Assembly: GCF_904846695.1 (NCBI RefSeq)
Contig: NZ_CAJHBR010000015.1
Span: 1-64,000, forward strand
Length of the DNA: 64,000 bases
Source of the DNA: Psychrobacter urativorans
Lineage (GTDB): Bacteria; Pseudomonadota; Gammaproteobacteria; Pseudomonadales; Moraxellaceae
Direction: 5' to 3'
The position numbers were made by a program, and so were the translations under genes. Of this stretch, positions 45,513-55,267 are shown in pieces; position 1 is the first letter of the stretch; each line of letters starts with the position of its first letter. The notes beneath the pieces are model-generated. The model was given only the letters and a program-made list of their open reading frames with translations. It did no database searches and had not been told where the DNA came from.

Positions 45513-46484
45513 ATGTCTCAATCTGCTGCAAAGTCTTTAAATATCCTAGTTATTATGGATCCTATCGAGCGAGTAAATTACAAAAAAGACACTAGCTTAG
45601 CGATGATGTGGTCTGCGCAAGATCGTGGACACAAGTTAGGCTATTGTCAGATTCATGACTTATGGCTGGATCGCGGACAGTTAAAGATAGACTCGCAACC
45701 AGTAACAGTACAGCGTGATCCTGAAAACTTTTATACTTTAGGCGAAAAGGCTACCGTAGCTGTTAGTGATTATGACGTAATTTTGATGCGTAAAGATCCC
45801 CCGTTCGATATGCGCTTTGTCTATGCTACTTATATGTTAGATCATGCGAAGGCTGCTGGCGTGCTAGTGGTTAATGATCCGCAAGCGGTACGTGACTGTA
45901 ATGAGAAGCTATTTGCGACTTGGTTTAGTGACTATATGAGTCCAACGATTGTCACTAGTAAGCAGGCCCATATTCGCCAGTTTATCGCTGAGCAGCAAGA
46001 CGTTATTGTCAAACCTCTTGATGGCATGGGTGGCACTGGTATCTTCCGTTTAACAGCAGATAGTCCTAATATTGGGGTGACTATCGAAGTTTTGACGGAG
46101 CTTGAAACTTTACCGATTATGGCACAGCGCTATTTGCCAGAGATTAAACAAGGCGATAAGCGAGTGTTGATTGTCGATGGGGTAGTAGTAGATTATTGCT
46201 TAGCTCGAATTCCTAGCAAAGGCGAAACTCGAGGTAACTTAGCAGCAGGGGGTAGTGGAGTCGCCATGCCATTAACTGATGCTGAACGTAAAGTGGCTGA
46301 AATAGTAGCGCCTATCGTCAAACAAAAAGGCTTGATGTTCGTAGGACTAGATCTGATCGGTGGCCGTATTACTGAGATTAATGTCACTAGCCCTACTTGT
46401 GTACGCGAGATCGATGATCAGTGCGGTACTGATATTGCAACCGACTTTATTATAGCGGTAGAAGCACGCCATCAGAACCGTTAG
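45513..46484 (+). CDS. gshB: glutathione synthetase
   Basis: ATP-grasp ligase making glutathione from gamma-glutamylcysteine and glycine. 323 residues. Landmarks: LVIMDPIERVNYKKDTSLAMM, MRKDPPFDMRFVYATYMLD, ATP-grasp loop KPLDGMGGTGIFRL, and NVTSPTCVREID near the end. Full length; monocistronic by spacing. Confidence 0.96.
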   Translation: MSQSAAKSLNILVIMDPIERVNYKKDTSLAMMWSAQDRGHKLGYCQIHDLWLDRGQLKIDSQPVTVQRDPENFYTLGEKATVAVSDYDVILMRKDPPFDMRFVYATYMLDHAKAAGVLVVNDPQAVRDCNEKLFATWFSDYMSPTIVTSKQAHIRQFIAEQQDVIVKPLDGMGGTGIFRLTADSPNIGVTIEVLTELETLPIMAQRYLPEIKQGDKRVLIVDGVVVDYCLARIPSKGETRGNLAAGGSGVAMPLTDAERKVAEIVAPIVKQKGLMFVGLDLIGGRITEINVTSPTCVREIDDQCGTDIATDFIIAVEARHQNR

Positions 46485-46797
46485 AAGCTTATTGTTTTTT
46501 GACTGGCCTCAAGACTGGTTTTATCAACTGATATAAGCGTTTTTTAATAAGTTTTTGGCAGTAATCTATAGTTAAACGTTAAGGTGTAATGAGCTAGTAA
46601 AAGGCAAAGAAATACGATCAATAGTTGATCATTTTTAGCGCTTATTACTACAAAATAGCAGCTAAATATTTAGCTTAAAAAACGTTATATATTTATAGAT
46701 AATTTACTCTATACTATGCGTGCTTTTGCACCCTGAAAGTCAGCAACAGTTTAGAGATCCTAATATTCATTAGTAAAGATAAGATAGGCAGGCATTC
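46485..46797. other. 313-base gap upstream of murG
   Basis: No gene. A possible -10 TATACT near 46713 lies about 80 bases before murG and may start the division-cluster transcript. Confidence 0.35.
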
Positions 46798-47883
46798 ATG
46801 AAGACACCGCATATATTGATGATGGCTGCTGGCACTGGTGGTCATGTATTCCCAGCGTTAGCCGTTAGCGAAGAGTTGGTTAAGCGGGGCGCGGTGATTC
46901 ATTGGTTAGGTACGGCAACTGGTATGGAAAATGGCTTAGTACAGCCTACCGGTTATACCTTCCATCCTATTGCCATGCAAGGACTACGTGGCAAGGGTAT
47001 AGGTCGCCTGTTTAAGATGCCAATCACTCTGTTGTCGGCTACTATGGCCGCAGCCAAAATTATTCGTGGCAACAACATAGAGGTAGTAGTAGGCTTTGGT
47101 GGCTACGTTACTGCACCTGGAGGCATTGCAGCACGCATGACTAGTACGCCACTGATCATTCATGAGCAAAATGCTATTGCTGGCATGAGCAATCGTTATT
47201 TAGCCAAAATCGCTAGCAAAGTACTGCAAGCTTTTGAAAACACCTTTGCAGATAGTAAGCTCGATGCCAAGCTAGAAACTGTTGGTAATCCAGTGCGTAA
47301 TACTATCACTGGTGTTGCCGCGCCAACGCTACGTTATGATATAGCGGATCAAACCCCACTGCGTTTGTTAGTAGTAGGCGGCTCGCTAGGAGCGCAAGTA
47401 CTTAATGACACAGTACCAAAAGCCTTAGCTTTGATAGATAAGCCCTTTTCAGTACGTCATCAATGCGGCCGTAACAATGAGGCTGCTACCCAAGCGGCTT
47501 ATGATAATGAAGATCTAAGCGCTCATGAGTTTAGCGTACAGCCTTTTATTGATGATATGGCAGCCGCTTATAATTGGGCCGATATCATTGTTTGTCGCGC
47601 TGGTGCCTTGACGGTCACTGAGATCCAAAACGTCGGCATTGCAGCGATTTTTGTACCTTTGCCACATGCCGTTGATGATCATCAAACGGCCAATGCGCGC
47701 ACTCTGACTACACATGATGCAGCGCTATTATTGCCGCAAGCTGAGTTAACGCCTAGCCGTCTGAGCACTGAACTGCTAGCTCTAGATCGAGCGGCTTGCT
47801 TAGCTATGGCTAGTAAAGGTCATGCCCTTGCCAACCGTACTGCCAGTCAACAAGTGGCAGAACTTATATGGCAAGCACTATAA
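46798..47883 (+). CDS. murG: lipid II synthase (undecaprenyldiphospho-muramoylpentapeptide GlcNAc transferase)
   Basis: Adds GlcNAc to lipid I at the inner membrane. 361 residues, GT-B fold. Family motifs: MAAGTGGHVFPALAV, VVGFGGYVTAPGGIAA, HEQNAIAGMSNRYLAK, VVGGSLGAQVLN, and CRAGALTVTEI followed by VDDHQTANA. First gene of the dcw segment in view; murC follows after 61 bases. Confidence 0.96.
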   Translation: MKTPHILMMAAGTGGHVFPALAVSEELVKRGAVIHWLGTATGMENGLVQPTGYTFHPIAMQGLRGKGIGRLFKMPITLLSATMAAAKIIRGNNIEVVVGFGGYVTAPGGIAARMTSTPLIIHEQNAIAGMSNRYLAKIASKVLQAFENTFADSKLDAKLETVGNPVRNTITGVAAPTLRYDIADQTPLRLLVVGGSLGAQVLNDTVPKALALIDKPFSVRHQCGRNNEAATQAAYDNEDLSAHEFSVQPFIDDMAAAYNWADIIVCRAGALTVTEIQNVGIAAIFVPLPHAVDDHQTANARTLTTHDAALLLPQAELTPSRLSTELLALDRAACLAMASKGHALANRTASQQVAELIWQAL

Positions 47884-47944
47884 GCTGTACTTTTTGACTA
47901 CTTATCTAACTATATTTTATCGACTTTTATAAAGAGACTCTGTT

Positions 47945-49384
47945 ATGTCCACATCTGCAAAAGCTTTACCTAAACGCCTTATTGAGATTCCAGAAATGCG
48001 CCGTATTCAGCATTTGCATTTCGTTGGTATTGGCGGTTCGGGAATGTGTGGTATCGCTGAGGTCATGAACAACCAAGGTTATAGAGTAAGCGGCTCAGAT
48101 ATTGTGCAAAGTCCAGTTACTAGTCGTCTGCAGCAGATAGGTATTGAGATATTTATTGGCCATGATTCAAAAAATATCTCTAATGCCGATGTGATAGTAG
48201 TGTCATCAGCGATTGATCGTAGCAACCCTGAAATTGAAGCGGCCCTTAAAGCTCGTCTACCAGTAGTGCGTCGTGCTGACATGCTCGGTGAATTGATGCG
48301 TTATCGTCACGGTATTGCGGTTGCAGGTGCGCATGGTAAAACGACGACGACCAGCTTACTAACCACTATGATGAATGAGGGGAATCTTGATCCCACTTAT
48401 GTGATAGGTGGCAAGCTCAATGCCTCAGGAAAAAATGCTGCATTAGGCAGTAGTCGCTTTTTGATTGCTGAAGCGGATGAGTCAGATGCCTCGTTCTTGT
48501 CCTTGCATCCGATGGCGGCGATTGTGACTAATATCGACCAAGATCACATGGAAACTTATGACAACAGCTTCGATAAACTAAAAGCCGCTTATATTCAGTT
48601 TTTGCAAAACATGCCTTTTTATGGTTTGGCAGTAGTCTGCGGCGATGATCCTGAGCTTTATGCTATGATCGATGATATAGGTCGTCCCGTACTGACCTTT
48701 GGCCTTGAGCCTTTCAATGACGTGCAAGCGATTGACGTTGTCGTTGAAGGCACTAAGACCCATTTTACTGTGCTACGCCGTGATCATGAGCCACTACGTT
48801 TGACCTTGAATATTCCGGGTATTCATAATGTGTACAACGCGCTTGCTGCTATTACTATGGCTAGCGATGAAGGCGTTGATGACGAAGCAATCAAGCGGGC
48901 ACTACAGAATTTTGAAGGGGTAGGTCGTCGTTTTGAGCAACATGGCCCTATCGCCGTCGATAATGGTGATGTGCTACTAATCGATGATTATGGCCATCAT
49001 CCAAAAGAGGTCGATGCTACCATCAAAGCTGCACGACAAAGCTTCCCTGAGCGCCGTTTAGTAATGATGTTCCAGCCTCATCGTTACAGCCGTACTCGTG
49101 ACTGTTTTGATGACTTCGTTGAAGTGTTATCGAGTGTTGACGAATTATTATTACTAGACGTTTATTCGGCAGGTGAGAGCCCAATTACTGGCGCTGATAC
49201 TAAGTCATTAGCACGTAGTATCCGTCTGCGTGGCGCTGTTGAGCCGACTATCGTCGATAAAGCCAATATCGCGCCAGTGATGCAGCGCTTATTACAAGCA
49301 AATGATATGCTTATTACCCAAGGTGCTGGTAATGTAGGGCAAATAGCTATCGATTTGGTAGCCAATGGTCTATACCTCAAATAA
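47945..49384 (+). CDS. murC: UDP-N-acetylmuramate-L-alanine ligase
   Basis: First amino-acid-adding Mur ligase. 479 residues. [17 protein letters not shown] at the N-terminus, P-loop [10 protein letters not shown] (128-137), [15 protein letters not shown] and [10 protein letters not shown]. Full motif set. AGAGA lies 7 bases before ATG. ddlB follows 67 bases later. Confidence 0.97.
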   Translation: MSTSAKALPKRLIEIPEMRRIQHLHFVGIGGSGMCGIAEVMNNQGYRVSGSDIVQSPVTSRLQQIGIEIFIGHDSKNISNADVIVVSSAIDRSNPEIEAALKARLPVVRRADMLGELMRYRHGIAVAGAHGKTTTTSLLTTMMNEGNLDPTYVIGGKLNASGKNAALGSSRFLIAEADESDASFLSLHPMAAIVTNIDQDHMETYDNSFDKLKAAYIQFLQNMPFYGLAVVCGDDPELYAMIDDIGRPVLTFGLEPFNDVQAIDVVVEGTKTHFTVLRRDHEPLRLTLNIPGIHNVYNALAAITMASDEGVDDEAIKRALQNFEGVGRRFEQHGPIAVDNGDVLLIDDYGHHPKEVDATIKAARQSFPERRLVMMFQPHRYSRTRDCFDDFVEVLSSVDELLLLDVYSAGESPITGADTKSLARSIRLRGAVEPTIVDKANIAPVMQRLLQANDMLITQGAGNVGQIAIDLVANGLYLK

Positions 49385-49451
49385 GATTTTAACAAACATT
49401 AAACAACCTAAGCGCTTAACCGTGGGTCTTAAAATTATAGGAGTTATTCAT

Positions 49452-50537
49452 ATGAGCGGTAATAATAATAAAGAAAGCTCGAATCAGCCTAATCTAGACG
49501 GCGTTGATGCTGCTGCTAATGAGCAAAATAACAGTGCTAACCATGATGCCACTAAAATACAGAAGCCAGAATTGGCATTAGCAGCAGTGGTAAAAACTCA
49601 GCAACAGCCAATAGTTAGTAAAGTAAAAGATGCTAGCGAATTCGGCAAAGTAGCTGTGGTATATGGTGGCAACAGCAATGAGCGCAGTGTTTCTTTAGAT
49701 AGTGGAGCCGCTGTATTACTAGCTTTACAAAATCAGGGTGTTGACGCTACTCACTTCGATCCTAAACATCAACAGATTACCGATCTAATGGCCTATGATC
49801 GGGTGTTTAATGTGCTGCATGGTCGTGGCGGTGAAGACGGTGTACTGCAAGGGATGTTACAATGGTTAGATATCCCGCAAACTGGATCTGGCATCCTAGC
49901 CTCAGCTTTAGGTATGGATAAAGTTCGTACCAAACAGCTATGGCAAGGGTGTGGTTTGGCGACAGCCCCTTTTGCATTATTAACTGCAGATACTGATTGG
50001 CAGCAAGTGGTTAATATGTTGGGTCTACCGCTCATTATCAAGCCAGTTCACGAAGGTTCTAGTATAGGGATGACTAAGGTCAATAATTTAGACGAGCTAC
50101 CAGCAGCTTATGCAACGGCTATCGGTTGCGGCGATGCGGTAATGGCTGAGCGTTGGATTACTGGCCGCGAATTCACTATCGCTATTGTCGATGATGAAGC
50201 TTATCCAGTTATCCGGTTAGAGCCAGCAGATATTACTAACTTCTATGATTTTGACGCTAAGTACAATCGTAATGATACCGGCTACTATATTCCCTGTGGC
50301 CTAAGTGCTAATGAAGAACAGCATCTTCAAGCTCTAAGTCTTGCAGCGTTCCGTGCGGTAGACGCCAAAGGCTGGGGCCGAGTGGATGCTATGCAAGATC
50401 AGCAAGGTAATTTCTGGTTGCTAGAGATCAATACCGTTCCTGGAATGACTAGTCATAGTTTAGTGCCGATGGCAGCTAAGGCTCGTGGAATGGACTTTGA
50501 TCAGTTATGCTGGCATATTTTAGCGCAAACTATATAA
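49452..50537 (+). CDS. ddlB: D-alanine-D-alanine ligase
   Basis: ATP-grasp enzyme making D-Ala-D-Ala. From ATG 49452, with AGGAG 9 bases upstream, it is 361 residues. The ddl core starts near residue 65 (VAVVYGGNSNERSVSLDSG) and includes HGRGGEDGVLQGML, KPVHEGSSIGMTK and LEINTVPGMTSHSL. The first 60 residues are a low-complexity Asn/Ala/Gln-rich extension absent in E. coli DdlB (306 residues). A longer frame from 49365 overlaps the end of murC and is not supported. Confidence 0.95.
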   Translation: MSGNNNKESSNQPNLDGVDAAANEQNNSANHDATKIQKPELALAAVVKTQQQPIVSKVKDASEFGKVAVVYGGNSNERSVSLDSGAAVLLALQNQGVDATHFDPKHQQITDLMAYDRVFNVLHGRGGEDGVLQGMLQWLDIPQTGSGILASALGMDKVRTKQLWQGCGLATAPFALLTADTDWQQVVNMLGLPLIIKPVHEGSSIGMTKVNNLDELPAAYATAIGCGDAVMAERWITGREFTIAIVDDEAYPVIRLEPADITNFYDFDAKYNRNDTGYYIPCGLSANEEQHLQALSLAAFRAVDAKGWGRVDAMQDQQGNFWLLEINTVPGMTSHSLVPMAAKARGMDFDQLCWHILAQTI

Positions 50538-50998
50538 GCAGTAATGCTTGATTAGAGTTGATATAGCACAACTTCATGTAAACTTGTGTAAATTCAATAG
50601 TCATAGCACGGGTTAGGCTATTGTTTAACGTCAAAATACGTTAAGATTGCCATAACTCTGCTACTCTGATAAAGATTGACTTGTTTTGGTAGTTAAGTAT
50701 ATGATATGTCACAATTTTAACCACTAGGCTCGATAACTAAAGTTGACTACTAAATAAATGACATGTAATTAACCGAATATTTAGATTATTAATGATTTAA
50801 TTCGACTAAATAAATGCTAATCATTGATTATATGTTAGCGCTTATCACATGTTTATTATGAATATTTTCTTAAGTGACTTATAGTTATTCGTTTATAATG
50901 GGCTATGATAGAAGTTTAGATTCAGTGATAAATTAGTAAAGCTGTAGTCTCAAAAGTAACTCAATATTAGCAAAAGTAAATTAGGGGTGAATACCATC
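50538..50998. other. 461-base gap between ddlB and ftsQ
   Basis: In most relatives ddlB and ftsQ overlap or nearly touch. Here an AT-rich gap intervenes, likely holding a promoter for ftsQAZ. No gene, tRNA or strong hairpin is evident. Confidence 0.4.
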
Positions 50999-51988
50999 AT
51001 GGCTCAAGCTGTCAATGAAGTAAATGACTTGATGAGTAATGACACCCTTCGTTCGAAGTCTAAGTTGTCAATGCCGAGTTCAGCCAAATATTTTTTTATG
51101 GCACTATTTATTGGTTTATTACTGCTGATATTGATAATGGGTGCGAAAGCTTTACGAGATGCACCGCCTGCCGCTATTCAAGTAAGTAGTGAAGGCTTGA
51201 CTAGCACTCAATACCAGACCTTAAAACAAGCTATGGACCAACAGAAAGTTAGTAGTTTTTTTACTACTGATCTGCAAGCTTTGCGCGACATAGTTATAGG
51301 TATGGCTTGGGTTGATCAAGTGAGCGTAACTCGTGATTGGCAACAAGGTATTGTTATTACTGCGCTGCCCAAGCAAGCTATTGCTAATTTTGGTACTGAG
51401 CGTTTAGTAGATGCCAAAGGCGTAGTGTTTGTACCTACCGATAATAAAGACTTACGCCAACAAAGCTTTGCTAATTTGCAAGGTGAAGTTGACCAAGCAC
51501 CCGTTATCATGCAACAAATGCAGCAAGTTAATGATTGGTATGCTCCTATTGACATGCAAGTAGAGGATATTATCTTAACTAAACGCATGACTTGGTTGAT
51601 TCGTTTTGATAACGGTCTACGAGTGATAGTTGATAATGAAAATACAGCACAAAAATTACTTAATCTTAGTCAGTTATTGGGTAATCAGTTAAGTAGTCGC
51701 CGTGATGAGATTCAGTCAGTGGATCTGCGTTATAAGAATGGCTTTACTATTACTTGGCATGCGATTGAACCCGTAGTAGCGACTACCGATGCCACAGCTA
51801 CTGATGCTAGCAGCAAAGTCGATAGCACTAAGGGTGATAGCACTAAGGGTGATAGTACTAAAGTGACTAGCAGCAAAGTCGATAACACTAAGCCTGATAG
51901 TACTAAAGTGACTAGCAGCAAAGTTGATACTAAGGTTGCTACTACTGACATTTCTACTACTGAGGTTGACCCTACTAACAAACCCTGA
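50999..51988 (+). CDS. ftsQ: cell division protein FtsQ
   Basis: Bitopic divisome protein. 329 residues: a cytoplasmic N-terminus, one membrane helix (YFFMALFIGLLLLILIMG, about 30-50), a POTRA domain beginning PAAIQVSSEGLTSTQYQTL, then the beta domain ending VDLRYKNGFTITW. After residue 255 comes a 70-residue Ser/Thr/Lys/Asp tail made of 15- and 30-base repeats. E. coli FtsQ is 276 residues with no such tail. Start by ATG 50999 (AGGGG about 11 bases upstream) or GTG 50987. Confidence 0.9.
   Translation: MAQAVNEVNDLMSNDTLRSKSKLSMPSSAKYFFMALFIGLLLLILIMGAKALRDAPPAAIQVSSEGLTSTQYQTLKQAMDQQKVSSFFTTDLQALRDIVIGMAWVDQVSVTRDWQQGIVITALPKQAIANFGTERLVDAKGVVFVPTDNKDLRQQSFANLQGEVDQAPVIMQQMQQVNDWYAPIDMQVEDIILTKRMTWLIRFDNGLRVIVDNENTAQKLLNLSQLLGNQLSSRRDEIQSVDLRYKNGFTITWHAIEPVVATTDATATDASSKVDSTKGDSTKGDSTKVTSSKVDNTKPDSTKVTSSKVDTKVATTDISTTEVDPTNKP
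51821..51925 (+). repeat. in-frame repeats in the ftsQ tail
   Basis: GATAGCACTAAGGGT twice, then a 30-base unit GATAGTACTAAAGTG + ACTAGCAGCAAAGTC, a 15-base unit, and the 30-base unit again. It encodes DSTKG/DSTKVTSSKV repeats in the periplasmic C-terminus. Confidence 0.85.
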
Positions 51989-52145
51989 TTGTAGCGGATA
52001 ATTAATTGTAGGTTATAGCCTTTATAAAAATGGGTAAATAGACGAATAATATTACATTTATTTAGATAATAGCCCAAAACACTTTTTTGATGATTTAATG
52101 GGGACGTCATATGGTTCCCTGTTTAGCGATAATTTGTCTGGTACC

Positions 52146-53438
52146 ATGAAAAATACTGAAAATCTAGTTGTAGTTCATCTAAGTGCCACTGCAGTTTATG
52201 TAGTGATCGGCAGCGTCGTGTCTGAAAAAGACATCCGCATTATGGGCGTTGGGCAAGTCAAAAACAGTGACTTTTACCAAGGCCAGATTAAGCATCGTGA
52301 ACGTTTACAAAGCGCTATTAAGCAAGCCATTCAAGAAGCCGAAGATGTCGCAAATTGCCGAGTTCATAGCGTATGGTTGACGCTGTCAACACCTGAGCTA
52401 TCTAGCAAGAATAGCGTCGGCAGCGTGCTGGTTGAAGATGATATAGTTAGCGCTAAAGACATGGTAAAAGCCTTGGCTAACGCTAAATCAAAGGACTTGC
52501 CAGCGGATTATTACTTGATGCATTGCTGTCAGCAAGGCGTCTATGTTGATGATCAAGACAATATCGTTGATGACGCTATCGAGATGTTAGCTAAAAACAT
52601 CAGCGTTATGTATCACATGATGATGATGCCTGTGGTGAGTCGTCAAAATATTCAAAAACTACTACAGAGTTGTGACGTTGGTATTGATCATGTGGTTTTT
52701 GATGCAGTGACTAGTGCTGAATATAGCCTAATGAGTGAAGAGCGTCAGCAAGGTATTTGTCTTATAGATATTGGTGCGAGCACAACTAGTATTTGCGTCT
52801 ATAAAGAAAACAAACTAATATTCACTCATTGTATTGCTATCGGTAGCCATGCGGTAACTATGGATATATCAGCAGACTTTGGTATTTCAATGATAGAAGC
52901 TGAAAAGCTGAAAAAATTGCATGGTACTGCGGATATCAATAGTATAGATCCTAGCGTATTCTTGTTATATAAGACGCAAGGATCGAGCGATGCGCTTAAT
53001 GTACATACTTACAGCTTAGCGCAAATTATTGAAGCACGTTATGTGCAGATATTTACTGAAGTGGCGCGTCAGCTACATGAGGTAGATCTGCTACATTACC
53101 TTGATCGCGGTTTTGTACTTACTGGCGGCGGTAGTGCTATTAAAGGCATGGTACCTTTTGCCAAAAAGCTATTGAAAATGCCAGTAGTATTGACCAATAC
53201 CCATCCTGCAATTAGTGCTTATAACCATTTTGATAATGACGCTTCGTTTAAGCAGCTTAATGATCAAATACATGACAGTGCTTATCAGACCGCCTTTGGT
53301 ACTCTACTATATAGTCAGAGTGAACAGTTCCGCCACAGTGAGCAAAGTGAGCCGGAAGCTGCCAAGCAGCGACGGGTAAAGAATGTTTTTCAAGGTGTTG
53401 GCCAACGTTTTAGTAGTGTGCTCAAAAAAATATTATAG
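52146..53438 (+). CDS. ftsA: cell division protein FtsA, with altered nucleotide-binding loops
   Basis: Actin-like protein that tethers FtsZ to the membrane. From ATG 52146, chosen by homology, it is 430 residues. The adenosine motif VLTGGGSAIKGM is intact, and a C-terminal amphipathic helix (NVFQGVGQRFSSVLKKIL) is the membrane-targeting sequence. But the N-terminal phosphate-1 loop, LEIGTAKV in E. coli, reads HLSATAVY here, and the second loop, DIGGGT-like, reads DIGASTTS. ATP binding or turnover may differ. A longer frame from 52098 has no ribosome site. Between ftsQ and ftsZ as usual. Confidence 0.93.
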   Translation: MKNTENLVVVHLSATAVYVVIGSVVSEKDIRIMGVGQVKNSDFYQGQIKHRERLQSAIKQAIQEAEDVANCRVHSVWLTLSTPELSSKNSVGSVLVEDDIVSAKDMVKALANAKSKDLPADYYLMHCCQQGVYVDDQDNIVDDAIEMLAKNISVMYHMMMMPVVSRQNIQKLLQSCDVGIDHVVFDAVTSAEYSLMSEERQQGICLIDIGASTTSICVYKENKLIFTHCIAIGSHAVTMDISADFGISMIEAEKLKKLHGTADINSIDPSVFLLYKTQGSSDALNVHTYSLAQIIEARYVQIFTEVARQLHEVDLLHYLDRGFVLTGGGSAIKGMVPFAKKLLKMPVVLTNTHPAISAYNHFDNDASFKQLNDQIHDSAYQTAFGTLLYSQSEQFRHSEQSEPEAAKQRRVKNVFQGVGQRFSSVLKKIL

Positions 53439-53609
53439 ATAGTTACTACAGCTAGCGCTCATAACCAATTATATGAATGCTAACTGTTATTTAGACCCTT
53501 ATTTATTTCGATTTATTTACCTACATTTATATATAGTCAGTCGATAGCACGTTGTATAAGCGTCATTACGTATCGACCATCATGCTATCTGCAACTGGAG
53601 AATCTTTTT

Positions 53610-54797
53610 ATGTCAAAATACACCATGCCACATGACAACCAACCTCAAAGTAATGGCCAAGCACGTTTTATCGTATTCGGTGTCGGCGGCGGCGGCGGTA
53701 ATGCAGTTGAACACATGGTGCAACAGGGTATAAAAGGGGTGACGTTCGTCTGTGCTAATACAGATAAACAAGCGCTTGATCGCTTAACGGCACCGCACAA
53801 GTTACAATTAGGTGCTAAGAGTAACCGCGGTCTTGGTGCAGGTGCTAATCCAGAAGTAGGACGTGAAGCTGCTGAGAGCGAAGAAGAAGCTATTCGCACT
53901 TTACTTGAACACTCAGACATGGTGTTTATTACTGCTGGTATGGGTGGCGGTACTGGTACAGGGGCTGCTCCAGTAGTCGCACGTATTGCCAAAGAGATGG
54001 AAGTTTTGACGGTTGCTGTCGTCACTACCCCTTTCAAATTTGAAGGTGGCAAGCGCATCAAAGCGGCTAAAGCTGGTATCGAGCAGTTAACCAATTTTGT
54101 CGACTCTATTATTACTATCCCTAATGATAAGTTAATGAGCATCTACGGCAATATTTCAATGCAGGATGCCTTCAAAAAAGCTGATGATGTGCTATTGCAT
54201 GCTGTACAAGGTATAGCTGAAACTATCGCTCGTGAAGGGCTTATCAATATTGACTTTAACGATATCCGTACCGCAATGACTGCTAAAGGTCATGCGATGA
54301 TGGGTATTGGTCGTGCAAGCGGCGATGATCGTGCTCGTCAAGCCACAGAAAAAGCCATCAGATCACCATTACTTGATGATCTACGCCTAGAAAACGCTAA
54401 AGGCTTATTAGTTAACGTTATTTCATCTGAGTCTTTATCTTTAGATGAATTCAACCAAATCAGCGAAATCGTTGAAGGTATCACTGATAATGACGACGCT
54501 AACATCTTCTATGGTTCAGTAATTGATGAAGAGATGGGTGATGATCTGCATGTTACGGTTATTGCTACTGGATTGACTTTGAATGAAGACTTAACTGAAG
54601 TCGTAGCACCAATACCTTCAGTGACTAGTAATCAGTCAGTTGATCCTAATTTGCATACTAGTGCTTTGAATAGTCAAAAACAGTCGAAAACTCAGACTTT
54701 CCAAGACAATATTACTCGTCCTGGCGCAATCCAAGAGCATCAAGCTACCAAAACTAACAGTATTCAAGACTACTTAAAGCGTCAACAAAATAAGTAA
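53610..54797 (+). CDS. ftsZ: cell division protein FtsZ
   Basis: Tubulin-like GTPase forming the Z-ring. 395 residues. GVGGGGGNAVEHM, T-loop GMGGGTGTGAAPVVA, VTTPFKFEG, and the catalytic T7 loop NIDFNDIRTAM. A Gln/Ser-rich linker (about 325-375) ends in NSIQDYLKRQQNK, the conserved C-terminal peptide that binds FtsA/ZipA. GGAG lies before ATG. A strong terminator follows. Confidence 0.98.
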   Translation: MSKYTMPHDNQPQSNGQARFIVFGVGGGGGNAVEHMVQQGIKGVTFVCANTDKQALDRLTAPHKLQLGAKSNRGLGAGANPEVGREAAESEEEAIRTLLEHSDMVFITAGMGGGTGTGAAPVVARIAKEMEVLTVAVVTTPFKFEGGKRIKAAKAGIEQLTNFVDSIITIPNDKLMSIYGNISMQDAFKKADDVLLHAVQGIAETIAREGLINIDFNDIRTAMTAKGHAMMGIGRASGDDRARQATEKAIRSPLLDDLRLENAKGLLVNVISSESLSLDEFNQISEIVEGITDNDDANIFYGSVIDEEMGDDLHVTVIATGLTLNEDLTEVVAPIPSVTSNQSVDPNLHTSALNSQKQSKTQTFQDNITRPGAIQEHQATKTNSIQDYLKRQQNK

Positions 54798-54949
54798 GGC
54801 TAAAACTGATAGTCATTATTTACAAGTTAGTGGTAGCAACTGTAATAATTTAGTCGAATACTATTAATAGCTATTATTTAGCAATATAGTATTTTTTATA
54901 ACCGTTAGTTATATATCGCTGTAGTTACTGGTTGTTATCAATAGTTATC

Positions 54950-54983
54950 AAAAAAGCCAACGCTTCATCGTTGGCTTTTTTTT
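54950..54983 (+). terminator. terminator of ftsZ
   Basis: AAAAAAGCCAACG pairs with CGTTGGCTTTTTT (13 bp, 6-base loop), then more T. lpxC is thus a separate transcript. Confidence 0.93.
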
Positions 54984-55061
54984 AGCTTTTTTTTGACTTT
55001 TTGCAGCTAATTGACGGTTTAATGCTCCATTAATGGCTATTTTCGTTGTTTATTTAACTAT

Positions 55062-55089
55062 TTAGTTGTTAGTTGTTAGTTGTTAGTTG
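55062..55089. repeat. (TTAGTTG)4 upstream of lpxC
   Basis: Four perfect head-to-tail copies of a 7-base unit in the lpxC upstream region, about 180 bases before the start codon; a fifth, degenerate copy (CTAATTG) follows. Confidence 0.85.
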
Positions 55090-55267
55090 CTAATTGGTCA
55101 CTAATTACCTAGTGGCCCTCTTACTGAGCCAGATTTTATAATAAATGGTTGTTGATTTAGCCACTCAATATAAGTAATGAGCAAATTAACGATTTGTACC
55201 TATAGCGGATTAGGGGTAGCTAATGGTACACTATGGCAATTGTAACAAAATATGTGAGAGAGTAGCC

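Noticed and set aside
53645..54142. 165-codon minus-strand frame across ftsZ
   Set aside because: Lies wholly inside ftsZ on the opposite strand; its Pro/Ala/Leu composition mirrors the Gly/Thr-rich sense strand and no ribosome site is present.
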